The notes beneath the pieces are model-generated. The model had not been told where the DNA came from. It worked only from the letters and a program-made list of their open reading frames with translations, and did not search any database. 64,000 nucleotides of DNA from the NCBI RefSeq assembly GCF_008801575.1, contig NZ_VZPL01000016.1, positions 26,541-90,540 of the forward strand, read 5' to 3'. Source of the DNA: Xanthomonas cissicola (lineage in GTDB: Bacteria > Pseudomonadota > Gammaproteobacteria > Xanthomonadales > Xanthomonadaceae). Numbering within the stretch: position 1 is the first letter of the stretch; the number at the start of each line of letters is the position of its first letter. The translations under genes were made by a program, and so were the position numbers. Shown here piece after piece: positions 45,797 to 54,452 of the stretch.

Positions 45797-46885
45797 TCAT
45801 TTGCGTTTCAACCCCAACATCCACGGCGCGATCGGCACCAGCACCGCGCGCATCGGCACGCTTGCAGCAATCGCGAACGCGCTCAGCCCCAACGCCCAGG
45901 CAGGTGTGCCGATTGCGCTGCGTGCGATCAGGCCCGTACGCGCCACCACGCTGGTGGTCACCAAGAAAACCAGGGTATGCGTGCACAGAATCAGCAAGGT
46001 GTTGGTACCGATCCATTGCACCCAGCGCAGACGCCGAATGAAATAGGCGACGCAAAACGTCATCGCCGTTCCGAGCAGACTGACCAGCAGGAAGATGGCA
46101 GCCGACTGCCCGAACTGCAGGTTGTTCACGTCCACCTGCCCGTTCCACCCGGCCAGCCACCACCACAGTGCGGCTAGCGGCAACAAGGCAAGCGCCCACA
46201 CCTGCGCGCGCAGCGATCGTAACGCATCGGCGAACCGCGATAGCCAACCGCCAAAGGCAATGAAGAACAGCGCGACCGGCAGCACATCCAGCGCGAGCGG
46301 CAAACGCTGCTGCAGCGAAGGAAACCACCCCGCCCATGCCAGCGCTAGTGGCAGACTGATCGTCGCCACCGCGGCCGCACTCAATCGCGCACGCAACGCA
46401 ATGTAAGCCAGCGTCGTGACAAATAGCGCGGGCAAAAACCACAGCGCGGGAAGCACATACAGGCGTGACCCATTGGCCCACAGCAGTCCCGTGAGCGGGT
46501 GCCACCACGGGCGCGTCTGCGGATGCCCCGCATGCCCATCGATCGCAGCAGTCAACAGCCACAGCGCATAGGCGACCATGAAAAAAGCGAGATACGGCAC
46601 CAGCAACGTGCGCGCCAGCTTTGCGACGGATGCCGCCGTCAATGCCCGATGTCCAAAACGCTCGCCAACCCAGCCCGACAACACGAAAAACAGCGGCACA
46701 TGGAAGCTGTAAGCGAACATCTTGTACGCTGGCGGCATGCCGCTGGCATGGCCCAGCACCACCAGCGCGATGGCCAGCGCTTTGGCGGCGTCGATCTGCC
46801 AATCGCGCGTCAGCGCAGGCGCCGTATTGGCGTCCGTGAGGTGATGCGCACTCATGTCGTGTAGTGAAGAGAATCCGCTTGTCAT
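45797..46885 (-). CDS. gumG: GumG, membrane-bound xanthan acetyltransferase
   Basis: 362 residues from ATG 46885 (MTSGFSSLHDMSAHHL); the internal ATG at 46855 is possible. It is a multi-pass acyltransferase-3 family protein with DAAKALAIALVVLGHASGMP and YSFHVPLFFVLSGW, the conserved catalytic-His region. GumG acetylates the external mannose of the repeat unit. It is a tandem paralogue of GumF, 13 bases downstream of it. Confidence 0.94.
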   Translation of the reverse strand: MTSGFSSLHDMSAHHLTDANTAPALTRDWQIDAAKALAIALVVLGHASGMPPAYKMFAYSFHVPLFFVLSGWVGERFGHRALTAASVAKLARTLLVPYLAFFMVAYALWLLTAAIDGHAGHPQTRPWWHPLTGLLWANGSRLYVLPALWFLPALFVTTLAYIALRARLSAAAVATISLPLALAWAGWFPSLQQRLPLALDVLPVALFFIAFGGWLSRFADALRSLRAQVWALALLPLAALWWWLAGWNGQVDVNNLQFGQSAAIFLLVSLLGTAMTFCVAYFIRRLRWVQWIGTNTLLILCTHTLVFLVTTSVVARTGLIARSAIGTPAWALGLSAFAIAASVPMRAVLVPIAPWMLGLKRK

Positions 46886-46898
46886 GCCAAAACGCCGC

Positions 46899-47990
46899 TC
46901 ATGCCGCCACCGGGCGCGCACCCAGCGCCCACGGGGCGAAGCGCATCAGGATCCAACGCAGCGGCACGCTGGCGGCCAATGCGAACAGCGTGACGAAGAC
47001 CGCCCAACCAAGCCCTGGACGCGCGCCGCCGAATCCACCAGCCAAGGCCGCAACACCGGACAGCACGAAGAACACCAACATATGCGTACAGAGAATCAGC
47101 AAGGTGTTGCGGCCGATCCACTGCAGCCACGCCCAGCTCTGTACCAGCCGCGCCGCGCAGATCACCATCAACGAACCAAGCAACGCGCTAACCAGGAACA
47201 GCGCGTGATCGTGTCCGAATTCGAGCATGTTGACGTCGATTCGCCCATTGGCGACGGCCAGCCAGGCCACCGCCAATGCCAACACGACCGTCGCCAGGGC
47301 GCTGCCGGCCAAGGATGTCGGCAGGCGTGGCGAAAGGTAGATCAGCAAGGCGCCCAATGCGTAAAAGCACAGCGACACCGGTAGCACGTCCAACCCGAAA
47401 AAAATCCGCACGTACTGGGCCGGGAACCAGTTCATCCAGAACCATGCCACGATCAATGCCAGCCCTGCGATCAGGATCGGCGACATCAGGCGGCGCAAGA
47501 CCATGTAACTCACCACAGTCGCCAACATGACCGGCAGAAACCACAGCGGAGGTTGCACGTACAGGTCCGGGCCGATACCGGTGAACATCGCCACGATGGG
47601 CTCCCACCACGGGTGACCTCCCCAGCGCGCAGCCTTTTCGCCGATATTGCGGGTCAGCAACCAGTAGGCATAGCCCAACAGATAAAAGGTGACGTAGGGC
47701 AGCAGCAGGCTACGTGCCTGCTTGCTGATCGTCTGCGTCAAGCCGGTATTGCGCGACGCATAACCGGCAGCCAGCCAACCGGATACCAAGAAAAACAGCG
47801 GCACGTGGAAACTGTAGGCGAACAAGGTCATGCCATGTGGGACGCCCTTTGCATGACAGAACACCACCAGCAAGATCGCAATGGCCTTGGTGGCATCGAT
47901 GCGCGGGTCGCGGACGCGACCGCTGGTTGCAACCCATGCGTTGGCGGCCGGCAAAGCCGACGGCGATGCCGGCATTGCCGACACGCTCAT
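46899..47990 (-). CDS. gumF: GumF, membrane-bound xanthan acetyltransferase
   Basis: 363 residues, matching the known length, starting MSVSAMPASPSALPAANA in an ATGA overlap with gumE. The acyltransferase-3 segments DATKAIAILLVVFCHAKG and YSFHVPLFFLVSGW parallel those of GumG. GumF acetylates the internal mannose using acetyl-CoA across the inner membrane. Confidence 0.95.
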   Translation of the reverse strand: MSVSAMPASPSALPAANAWVATSGRVRDPRIDATKAIAILLVVFCHAKGVPHGMTLFAYSFHVPLFFLVSGWLAAGYASRNTGLTQTISKQARSLLLPYVTFYLLGYAYWLLTRNIGEKAARWGGHPWWEPIVAMFTGIGPDLYVQPPLWFLPVMLATVVSYMVLRRLMSPILIAGLALIVAWFWMNWFPAQYVRIFFGLDVLPVSLCFYALGALLIYLSPRLPTSLAGSALATVVLALAVAWLAVANGRIDVNMLEFGHDHALFLVSALLGSLMVICAARLVQSWAWLQWIGRNTLLILCTHMLVFFVLSGVAALAGGFGGARPGLGWAVFVTLFALAASVPLRWILMRFAPWALGARPVAA

Positions 47991-49288
47991 CGTGCCGCTC
48001 CCGCAGGCAATGGCAACTGCGCGCCATCTGCCGTTGGATCGTCCTTGATCAAGACAGCCTGCGTGCCGGACGCAGACCAGGTCGGCAGCATGTGCCACAT
48101 GCAACCACAGACGAACCACCACAACGCCGAGGTCTTGATCGAAAAGTAGCCGTTGGAGACAAGCAGGCTCAATGCGAACGCAAAGATCGCCAGGTTCTTG
48201 AACAGCTGCCCTTCCTTGCTCGGCATCAGCAGCAGGAACGAATAGGCCAGCAGGAAGGCCAGCACGCCCACGATCGATTGCGATGCGATGAAGTACGAAA
48301 TGCCGCTGTCGAAGTAACGATACGCCTGTGCAAAATCCAGCCCCATCCACGATTCGAACGACAGGTTATTCATCGAATAAACGGTGAAGAACACGCGCCC
48401 CATCGTGGTGTCCTGGTACGCGGTGATGCCCGTGACCCAGACAAGCAGCCATGCGCTCATGATCACCAGCAGAAACACCAGGAAGGCCAGCCGCTGGTCC
48501 AGCCGTTTCAATAGCGGCGTCAGCAGCACCATCAAGACACAGGTGCCCGCCGCCAATCGCCCGTCTGAGGCGACGATCATGAAGCCGATCAACCCCACCG
48601 ACAGGATCAGCGCCGCCGGTCGCATCCAACGCCAGAACACCAGCACGATCGCGGTGAAAAAGCAGATGTAATTGCCCATCGTCACCGGCTCGATGAACAT
48701 CGAGGAGGCACGCGGCAGATTGGAGCCCGGCAGGAAGTTACGCTCGCCCGGTCGGGTGGCGCTGACGAACAGATTACTGTCTTCGTTCCAAAAGCCTTCG
48801 GCGCTCATGCCGCGCGCGTTGACAAAGAAGCTCTTTGGATTGATCAGATCGCCGTATTTGACTGGCATCGCCAGCTCGAACGCGGCAACCAATGAGACGA
48901 TGATGGTCATGCGGATGAACAACTTGGGCACCGAGCCGGTGTAGGCAGAGCCAAGCACGACGAAGGCGAACACCACCAGGGCGTCGCGGAAGAACTTGGG
49001 GTCGATCTGCCAGTTCACCAAAAACCGCACGAACATCAGCGTGACGATTAACCCGAGTCCACTGACGATCAGGGCAATGCGCTTGCGGCTCAACGAACCC
49101 ATGCCAAGCAGGAAGCACGCCGCGTAGACCATGAACTCGACCGCGTAGGTGATCACCGGCCGCACGGTGAACACGTTCGCGTTGATGAACGCCAGCACCA
49201 AGTTGTAACCCACGCCGACCAGCAACGTCAGCTCGATCAGCAGGTTATGCCAGCGCACGCGAGTTTCCTCGCTCATTCGAATCAGCAT
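47987..49288 (-). CDS. gumE: GumE, xanthan polymerase (Wzy-like)
   Basis: 433 residues, strongly hydrophobic with about 10 to 12 membrane segments and a larger loop containing ARGMSAEGFWNEDSN. GumE joins flipped repeat units in the periplasm in a block-transfer reaction. An in-frame ATG at 49276 (MSEETRVRWHN) is an alternative start. Wzy proteins show little sequence conservation, so the call rests on hydropathy and its fixed position in the gum order. Confidence 0.94.
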   Translation of the reverse strand: MLIRMSEETRVRWHNLLIELTLLVGVGYNLVLAFINANVFTVRPVITYAVEFMVYAACFLLGMGSLSRKRIALIVSGLGLIVTLMFVRFLVNWQIDPKFFRDALVVFAFVVLGSAYTGSVPKLFIRMTIIVSLVAAFELAMPVKYGDLINPKSFFVNARGMSAEGFWNEDSNLFVSATRPGERNFLPGSNLPRASSMFIEPVTMGNYICFFTAIVLVFWRWMRPAALILSVGLIGFMIVASDGRLAAGTCVLMVLLTPLLKRLDQRLAFLVFLLVIMSAWLLVWVTGITAYQDTTMGRVFFTVYSMNNLSFESWMGLDFAQAYRYFDSGISYFIASQSIVGVLAFLLAYSFLLLMPSKEGQLFKNLAIFAFALSLLVSNGYFSIKTSALWWFVCGCMWHMLPTWSASGTQAVLIKDDPTADGAQLPLPAGAAR

Positions 49289-49370
49289 GCAGATGCCCGC
49301 TTGAAAGGAGCGGCTGCAATGCAGCCGCCCGCGGCGCCGGACGCGCCAGCTCGCACGCTCCCCACCATCA

Positions 49371-50825
49371 TCAGTACGCGGTCTTCTGTCCGAGCACGCG
49401 TACAGCGGTCAGCACGATGATGCGGATATCCAGCCACAACGACCAACGGCGGATGTAATCGAGGTCGTACTGGATACGCTTCTTCATCGTCCGCAGTTCC
49501 GGGGTCTCGCCACGGAAACCATTCACCTGCGCCCAACCGGTGATACCCGGCTTAACGTAGTGACGCTGCATGTAATGGTTGATCAGCTTTTCGTAGTGCG
49601 TGTTGTGCTGAGCAGCATGCGGACGCGGCCCGACGATCGACATGCTGCCGCCCAGCACGTTGAAGATCTGCGGCAATTCGTCCAGGCTGCTGCGGCGCAA
49701 GAACGCACCGAAACGCGTGATACGTGCGTCGTTCTTGGTCGCCTGCTGAATCGTCGTGCCATGGTCGTCGTGCACACGCATCGAGCGGAACTTGAACATG
49801 TAGAACTCACGGCCACCCAGCCCATGACGGCGCTGGCGGAAGAACACCGGACCCGGCGAGCTCAACTTGACGCCCACTGCAATGGCGGCCATCAGCGGCC
49901 ACAGGCCAAGCAGCGCGATGACGGCCAGGATCTTATCCTGCAGCGCCTTGGCCACCACGAAGTAATTGTCGCGGTCCACACCACCCTGACGCAGATTGAT
50001 CACCGGCACATTGCCGATCTGTTCGCCAGACTGATTCAGCAGACCGAAATCGAACAGGTCAGGTACCAGCTTGACGTTGATCGGGTAACGGTCCAGGCGC
50101 TGCAACAGCTGCTTGATGTGGTCGCGTTCGCCCAGCGGCAGCGAGATCCAGACCTGTTCGACCTGGTTTTCCTTCAGATAGTCGATCAGCGCGTCCGGCT
50201 CGCCCAGGCACGGCAGCGACTGACGCTGTTCGGTCACGGCAATGTCGTATGGGGTACGGAAATAACCGACCAGGTTCATGCCGACCCACGAGTTACGGCT
50301 CAGGTAGTGGTTGATTTTCATCACCGGGTGGCGCAGCCCCACCACCACCACACGTTGCACGTCCACGCCTTGGGTACGCAGATGGTTCAGAAAGCCACGC
50401 AGCACCGTGCGTGCCGCCACCAGCGAGGCCAGGCCACCGACGAACCACAGGCCGATCCAACCGCGCGACACCTGCTCGCCCACCTGCACGATCAGCGCAT
50501 GCACGGCAAACAGCGCGAACACGCCGCCGAACGCACCGCCCAGCACCATCAGTTCGCTCAACAAGCCACGGCCGCGCCAGCTGCGGTACAGCGGGAACAG
50601 CGCAAAGCAGATCACCGAATACAGCAGCGTGGTGGCGATCGCCAGCCGATACGGCGCCGCCGGCACCCAGGAACCAAACACGATGCGGTAAGCGACCAGA
50701 CCGGACACCACCACCATGGTCAGGTCGAACACGCGCAGAACCAGATCGGCCGCAGCCGAATATTTGGACAACAATCGCGGCGAGGAAGTTGTGTAGGTCG
50801 CGCTACTCAAGTCTGCCAAAAGCAT
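49371..50825 (-). CDS. gumD: GumD, undecaprenyl-phosphate glucose-1-phosphate transferase
   Basis: 484 residues, equal to the known GumD, from ATG 50825 with GGAGG 8 bases upstream. Four to five N-terminal membrane segments and a CoA-binding-3-like domain precede the C-terminal bacterial sugar-transferase domain, which shows SSPGPVFFRQRRHGLGG, FKFRSMR, SSLDELPQIFNVLGG and IVGPRP. GumD primes xanthan synthesis by moving glucose-1-phosphate from UDP-glucose to undecaprenyl phosphate. A 242-base gap from gumC is the largest inside the biosynthetic part. Confidence 0.97.
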   Translation of the reverse strand: MLLADLSSATYTTSSPRLLSKYSAAADLVLRVFDLTMVVVSGLVAYRIVFGSWVPAAPYRLAIATTLLYSVICFALFPLYRSWRGRGLLSELMVLGGAFGGVFALFAVHALIVQVGEQVSRGWIGLWFVGGLASLVAARTVLRGFLNHLRTQGVDVQRVVVVGLRHPVMKINHYLSRNSWVGMNLVGYFRTPYDIAVTEQRQSLPCLGEPDALIDYLKENQVEQVWISLPLGERDHIKQLLQRLDRYPINVKLVPDLFDFGLLNQSGEQIGNVPVINLRQGGVDRDNYFVVAKALQDKILAVIALLGLWPLMAAIAVGVKLSSPGPVFFRQRRHGLGGREFYMFKFRSMRVHDDHGTTIQQATKNDARITRFGAFLRRSSLDELPQIFNVLGGSMSIVGPRPHAAQHNTHYEKLINHYMQRHYVKPGITGWAQVNGFRGETPELRTMKKRIQYDLDYIRRWSLWLDIRIIVLTAVRVLGQKTAY

Positions 50826-51067
50826 GGGGATGTCCTCCAAACTCGATACGACGCATGCGGGGGAACATACGAATCGCACGCGAGCTTTCAATCATCTCCG
50901 CCAAGCGATCACCGCGGTAAACCTACCGACCCCAGATCACTCGACAGCCCTTTGTTTCAACAGAGACAAACTTTCAAACGAAGGAGCCCGAAACATACGG
51001 GATCCCACCTTTTCCACGCTGAATCAGTTGTCACTTTAATTAACCAACGTTTTGCAACATCACGATG

Positions 51068-52492
51068 TCAGTTCAGCCGCGTTTCCTGGCCATTGACGCG
51101 CAAGAAGTACCGCACGAGCGCCACAGCCAAACCTAGGAATACGCCAAAGATCAGGCCCAAGGCGAGGTTCAATTTCAGTTTCGGCGAAGTCTTCGACGTA
51201 GGCACATCTGCGGTATCGACGATGGTCACATTGTTGGCGCCGACATTGCCTGCCACGCCGATTTCCTTGTAGCGCTGAAGAAGCGCATCGTAGAGCTGGC
51301 GGTTGGTGTCGACGTCGCGCTTGAGCATGTTGTAACGAATGCTGCGGCTCTGCAGATCCAGCTCGTTGTTCCGCAAACCGGCGATGCGCTCGTTGAGCAA
51401 CTGCTCTTGATGCACCGACGCATCGTAGGTCGCCTTCAGCGACTGGCGCACATTGACGACCTCGGCGTTGATCTGCCGACGCGACTCTTCGATTTGCGCC
51501 TTCAGACGCTGCATTTCCGGGTAGTCCGGCTTGAAGGTCGATAGCTTCTGTTGGTATTCGGCGGTGAGACGCACCTGCTCGCTACGCAGGCTCTGGATCA
51601 ACGGACTGCTGAGCACCTGCGGCAACGACATGCCATCGCCACTGGCTGCCTGGCGCCAGGCGGCCTCGGCCTTGATGCGGGCATCCTGCGCAGAAGCGAG
51701 CAAGGCGTTGAGATCGGTCAGGTTCTGCGCCGGCAACGAAGGTTTGTCGTCGCCCACCGACACAATCTGCTCGTCGGTCGAGTATGCAACCAGCGACTTT
51801 TCCGAGTCTTCGACCTTGCTGCGCAACTGCTCCAGTCGCTCGGCAAGGAACTTGGTCGCGAACGAGGACGCCTTCATGCGGCGTTCCTGCGTACTGATGA
51901 TGAACATCTTTGAGTACGTGTTGGCGATCTTGGCCGACAGCACCGGGGCCGGGGAATCGTAATTGACGTAGACCAGGCGCGAATTGAGGATAGGCTCGAC
52001 CACCAGACCGGCCAGCAACGTGTCGGTGAGGCTGCGCTCGACGATCGCCTGACGCGAATCGACCGATTTTCCCGCTTCGGGATTCTTCGCCGCGGCCTTC
52101 TCCAGCGCCTCGTCCACCTGGTCCTTGAACGCCGGCTCCTTGTCGAGCTTGGCTTCGCGGATCACGGCACGTGCCAACGAACGGCTCTGCAGCAACTGAT
52201 ACTGGGTCTGGTAGAAGTCGCGATCCTGGGGCGACTCTACCGGCATCAGGTTGTCGACATTCACCACGTTCAGCGAATCGCGTTCGATCTGCAGCGTGCT
52301 GGTCGCGCGGTACTTCTCCGGCATGAGCAACGTGATGGCCAGCGCCAGCAGCAACGCCGTCAGTGCGATCGCGATAATCAACCAACGCTGCGATACCAGG
52401 GCGCGCCAGTAATCGAGCAACCCCACATCGGCAAGTTCGAGATGCCCATGACGCTGCGACGAAGAGGAAGGATTGTCGGAATTCATGCTCAT
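51068..52492 (-). CDS. gumC: GumC, polysaccharide co-polymerase (Wzz-like)
   Basis: 474 residues from ATG 52492, overlapping the gumB stop as ATGA. A transmembrane helix lies near 37 to 57, followed by a Wzz domain and a long periplasmic coiled-coil region (about 220 to 400), then a second helix near 443 to 464. There is no fused kinase domain, so unlike ExoP or Wzc it cannot autophosphorylate. GumC sets chain length and links the polymerase to the GumB export channel. Confidence 0.96.
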   Translation of the reverse strand: MSMNSDNPSSSSQRHGHLELADVGLLDYWRALVSQRWLIIAIALTALLLALAITLLMPEKYRATSTLQIERDSLNVVNVDNLMPVESPQDRDFYQTQYQLLQSRSLARAVIREAKLDKEPAFKDQVDEALEKAAAKNPEAGKSVDSRQAIVERSLTDTLLAGLVVEPILNSRLVYVNYDSPAPVLSAKIANTYSKMFIISTQERRMKASSFATKFLAERLEQLRSKVEDSEKSLVAYSTDEQIVSVGDDKPSLPAQNLTDLNALLASAQDARIKAEAAWRQAASGDGMSLPQVLSSPLIQSLRSEQVRLTAEYQQKLSTFKPDYPEMQRLKAQIEESRRQINAEVVNVRQSLKATYDASVHQEQLLNERIAGLRNNELDLQSRSIRYNMLKRDVDTNRQLYDALLQRYKEIGVAGNVGANNVTIVDTADVPTSKTSPKLKLNLALGLIFGVFLGLAVALVRYFLRVNGQETRLN

Positions 52493-53187
52493 CGGTAAGC
52501 GCGCCACACCATCACAAGAGGAGTCAGTTCCAGCATGGTGCGCAACCACACGCGCGCATCCGAGCGGTACACCACGACGATGTCGCCGCCATAAATCTCA
52601 GGATCCGGATTGGTGCCCTTCTCGATTTCGGTCAGGTCGAACCGCGCGAGCATCTTTTGCCCGTTGACCATGCGAAACACGATGACATTGCCGCGGCTGG
52701 CGACCGTACTCACACCCTTGGCCTGCGCAATGGCTTGCTGCAAGGTCAGATTGGCGCCGATCACCGGATAAATGCCCGGCTCGTCGACCGCCCCGGTCAC
52801 GGTGACGCGACGGCCGTTGGATTCCTGCACGAACACCGACACCTGCGGATTTTGCAGATAACCGTTGCGATACCGGTCGGCCACCATCTTTTCCAACTCA
52901 CCGACGCCCATGCCGGCCGCATTCACATCGCCAATGAGCGGCAACGAAATATGGCCGTTCTGATCGATACGGACCTGCCGCTCCAGATCGTCGATCTGGA
53001 AGACCTTGACCAGCAACAGGTCGCCTGGCGAAAGCCGATACTCGGGCTGCACTGCCGACATTGCGAGCGGGTCAGGCAGCGGCAACGAGGTCGCCATGTC
53101 CTTACCGGTGCTGCAAGCGCCCAGTGTCATCGAGCAGATCAACGCCAGGCTGAGCGCTTGGCAAAATCGTCCGATCAGTTTCTTCAT
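52489..53187 (-). CDS. gumB: GumB, outer-membrane polysaccharide export lipoprotein
   Basis: 232 residues, equal to the known GumB. The lipoprotein signal MKKLIGRFCQALSLALICSM ends in TLGAC with the lipidated Cys25. The polysaccharide-export (Poly_export) segment YRLSPGDLLLVKVFQIDDLE and an SLBB segment (GRRVTVTGAVDEPGIYPV) follow. GumB forms the outer-membrane exit for xanthan. It is the first gene of the gum transcription unit, placed about 470 bases after the tRNA-Pro gene. Confidence 0.97.
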   Translation of the reverse strand: MKKLIGRFCQALSLALICSMTLGACSTGKDMATSLPLPDPLAMSAVQPEYRLSPGDLLLVKVFQIDDLERQVRIDQNGHISLPLIGDVNAAGMGVGELEKMVADRYRNGYLQNPQVSVFVQESNGRRVTVTGAVDEPGIYPVIGANLTLQQAIAQAKGVSTVASRGNVIVFRMVNGQKMLARFDLTEIEKGTNPDPEIYGGDIVVVYRSDARVWLRTMLELTPLVMVWRAYR

Positions 53188-53324
53188 GCGTGTGGCTGGC
53201 TGCCTCGGTTGGGTGGGACAGGAGCTCGCGCAGCATTCAACCGGCCAAACGCGCCAGCACGAACGTACGACAGAGGATTCATCCCAGGACATCGGGATCA
53301 CGACAGGTAACGCGTGTTGCACTG

Positions 53325-53353
53325 CACTATCGCACAGAAAAATCGCACCGCAA
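53325..53353 (-). promoter_or_regulatory. Candidate gum promoter
   Basis: On the minus strand TTGCGG (53348 to 53353) is separated by 17 bases from ATAGTG (53325 to 53330). This places a start site near 53318, about 130 bases before gumB. Published work on X. campestris mapped a start somewhat further upstream, so this pair is only one candidate. Confidence 0.4.
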
Positions 53354-53620
53354 GAGACCGCACGCCATTTTTTTGACAGCGTTGGCCTATTGATTCAAGT
53401 TCGTCGATATCGCGTTAACGAACCGTGATCCACGTTTGAATCTGGAGAAAATGTTTCAGAGTGTTTTCGGACACTTAGCACCATTGCGTGATCCAAGTCC
53501 ATAGCGAACCGGACTGCAGAAAGTGGACGCTAGTGCGCCGTTCATGCTGCATCGCGATATGCCGATATGCATATCCGTCTAAGAGGTCACAGCCACAAAA
53601 ACGCAATGTTGCGGCGCAAC

Positions 53621-53651
53621 AAAAAAGCCCATGACAGGACGTCATGGGCTT
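53621..53651 (-). terminator. Rho-independent terminator after tRNA-Pro
   Basis: An 11-base perfect stem AAGCCCATGAC/GTCATGGGCTT is followed by a run of T on the minus strand (53621 to 53626). It ends the tRNA-Pro transcript, and possibly the upstream ihfA one, before the gum promoter. Confidence 0.9.
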
Positions 53652-53657
53652 GATGTT

Positions 53658-53734
53658 TGGTCGGGGTAGCCGGATTCGAACCGACGACCACTAGTCCCCC
53701 AGACTAGTGCGCTACCAGGCTGCGCTATACCCCG
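53658..53734 (-). tRNA. tRNA-Pro (GGG)
   Basis: 77 bases including an encoded CCA. The acceptor strands CGGGGTA/TACCCCG pair, the anticodon loop is CTGGGGG (anticodon GGG) on the stem ACTAGT/ACTAGT, and the T-loop is TTCGAAT. It lies 60 bases after the MerR-like gene and just before a terminator. Confidence 0.97.
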
Positions 53735-53794
53735 AAGATGCCGCGTTCCGCCGCGAGGCGGCCTGCGATTATAGCGGCTTTGTGAAACGTTTTC

Positions 53795-54151
53795 CTAGCG
53801 GCGCAGCAGTTGCAGGACTTCTTCCAGCTCCATCCGCACCTGCTTGATGATCTGATTGCTCAGCGCCGACTCGCTCTTGGCGCCTTCGCCTTCCAGACGC
53901 AAGCGCGCACCACCGATGGTATAGCCCTGCTCGTACAGCAGCCCGCGGATCTGACGCACCATCAGTACGTCGTGGCGCTGGTAGTAGCGTCGGTTCCCGC
54001 GCCGCTTGACCGGCTCCAGGCTGGGAAACTCGGTTTCCCAATAGCGCAGCACATGCGGCTTGACGTCGCATAGCTCGCTCACCTCACCAATGGTGAAATA
54101 GCGCTTGGCCGGGATCGGCGGTAGCTCGCGATTACTGCCCGGATCCAGCAT
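53795..54151 (-). CDS. MerR-family DNA-binding protein
   Basis: 118 residues. The winged helix begins with [20 protein letters not shown] and continues [20 protein letters not shown], followed by a coiled-coil dimerisation helix ([12 protein letters not shown]). There is no C-terminal effector domain. It overlaps ihfA by 20 bases, as is common for this gene pair in gammaproteobacteria. The target genes are unknown. Confidence 0.9.
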   Translation of the reverse strand: MLDPGSNRELPPIPAKRYFTIGEVSELCDVKPHVLRYWETEFPSLEPVKRRGNRRYYQRHDVLMVRQIRGLLYEQGYTIGGARLRLEGEGAKSESALSNQIIKQVRMELEEVLQLLRR

Positions 54152-54431
54152 AAGCCTCCACCCGTTCCTTGAGTTTTTGGCCAGGGCGGAACGTCACGAC
54201 CGTCCGTGCCGAGATCGGAATTTCTTCGCCGGTCTTGGGATTGCGACCGGGCCGTTGGTTCTTTCGCCGCAGATCGAAGTTGCCGAAACCCGACAGCTTC
54301 ACCTGACGGCCCTGCTCCAGCGCATCGCGCAGCACATCGAAGAACGCGTCGACGAATTCCTTTGCCTCACGCTTGTTCAGACCGACCTCGTCGAACAGAC
54401 GTTCGGCCATCTCCGCTTTCGTCAATGCCAT
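54132..54431 (-). CDS. ihfA: Integration host factor alpha subunit
   Basis: 99 residues, normal length. Bacterial DNA-binding protein signature: [40 protein letters not shown] (the DNA-intercalating Pro arm) and [13 protein letters not shown]. With IhfB it bends DNA at specific sites. It was called gumA in early xanthan work, although it has no xanthan-biosynthetic function. It lies 21 bases after pheT. Confidence 0.96.
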   Translation of the reverse strand: MALTKAEMAERLFDEVGLNKREAKEFVDAFFDVLRDALEQGRQVKLSGFGNFDLRRKNQRPGRNPKTGEEIPISARTVVTFRPGQKLKERVEAYAGSGQ

Positions 54432-54452
54432 GCCAACCCCCTGGTTACCGCC

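Larger units (their letters stand above)
53188..53657. other. Upstream control region of the gum cluster
   Basis: 470 bases, more AT-rich than its surroundings. It holds a candidate promoter (53325 to 53353), a 12-base palindrome GATATGCATATC (53564 to 53575) and the tRNA-Pro terminator (53621 to 53651). No coding region was found. The xanthan operon of X. campestris is known to be driven mainly from a promoter in this position. Confidence 0.7.
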
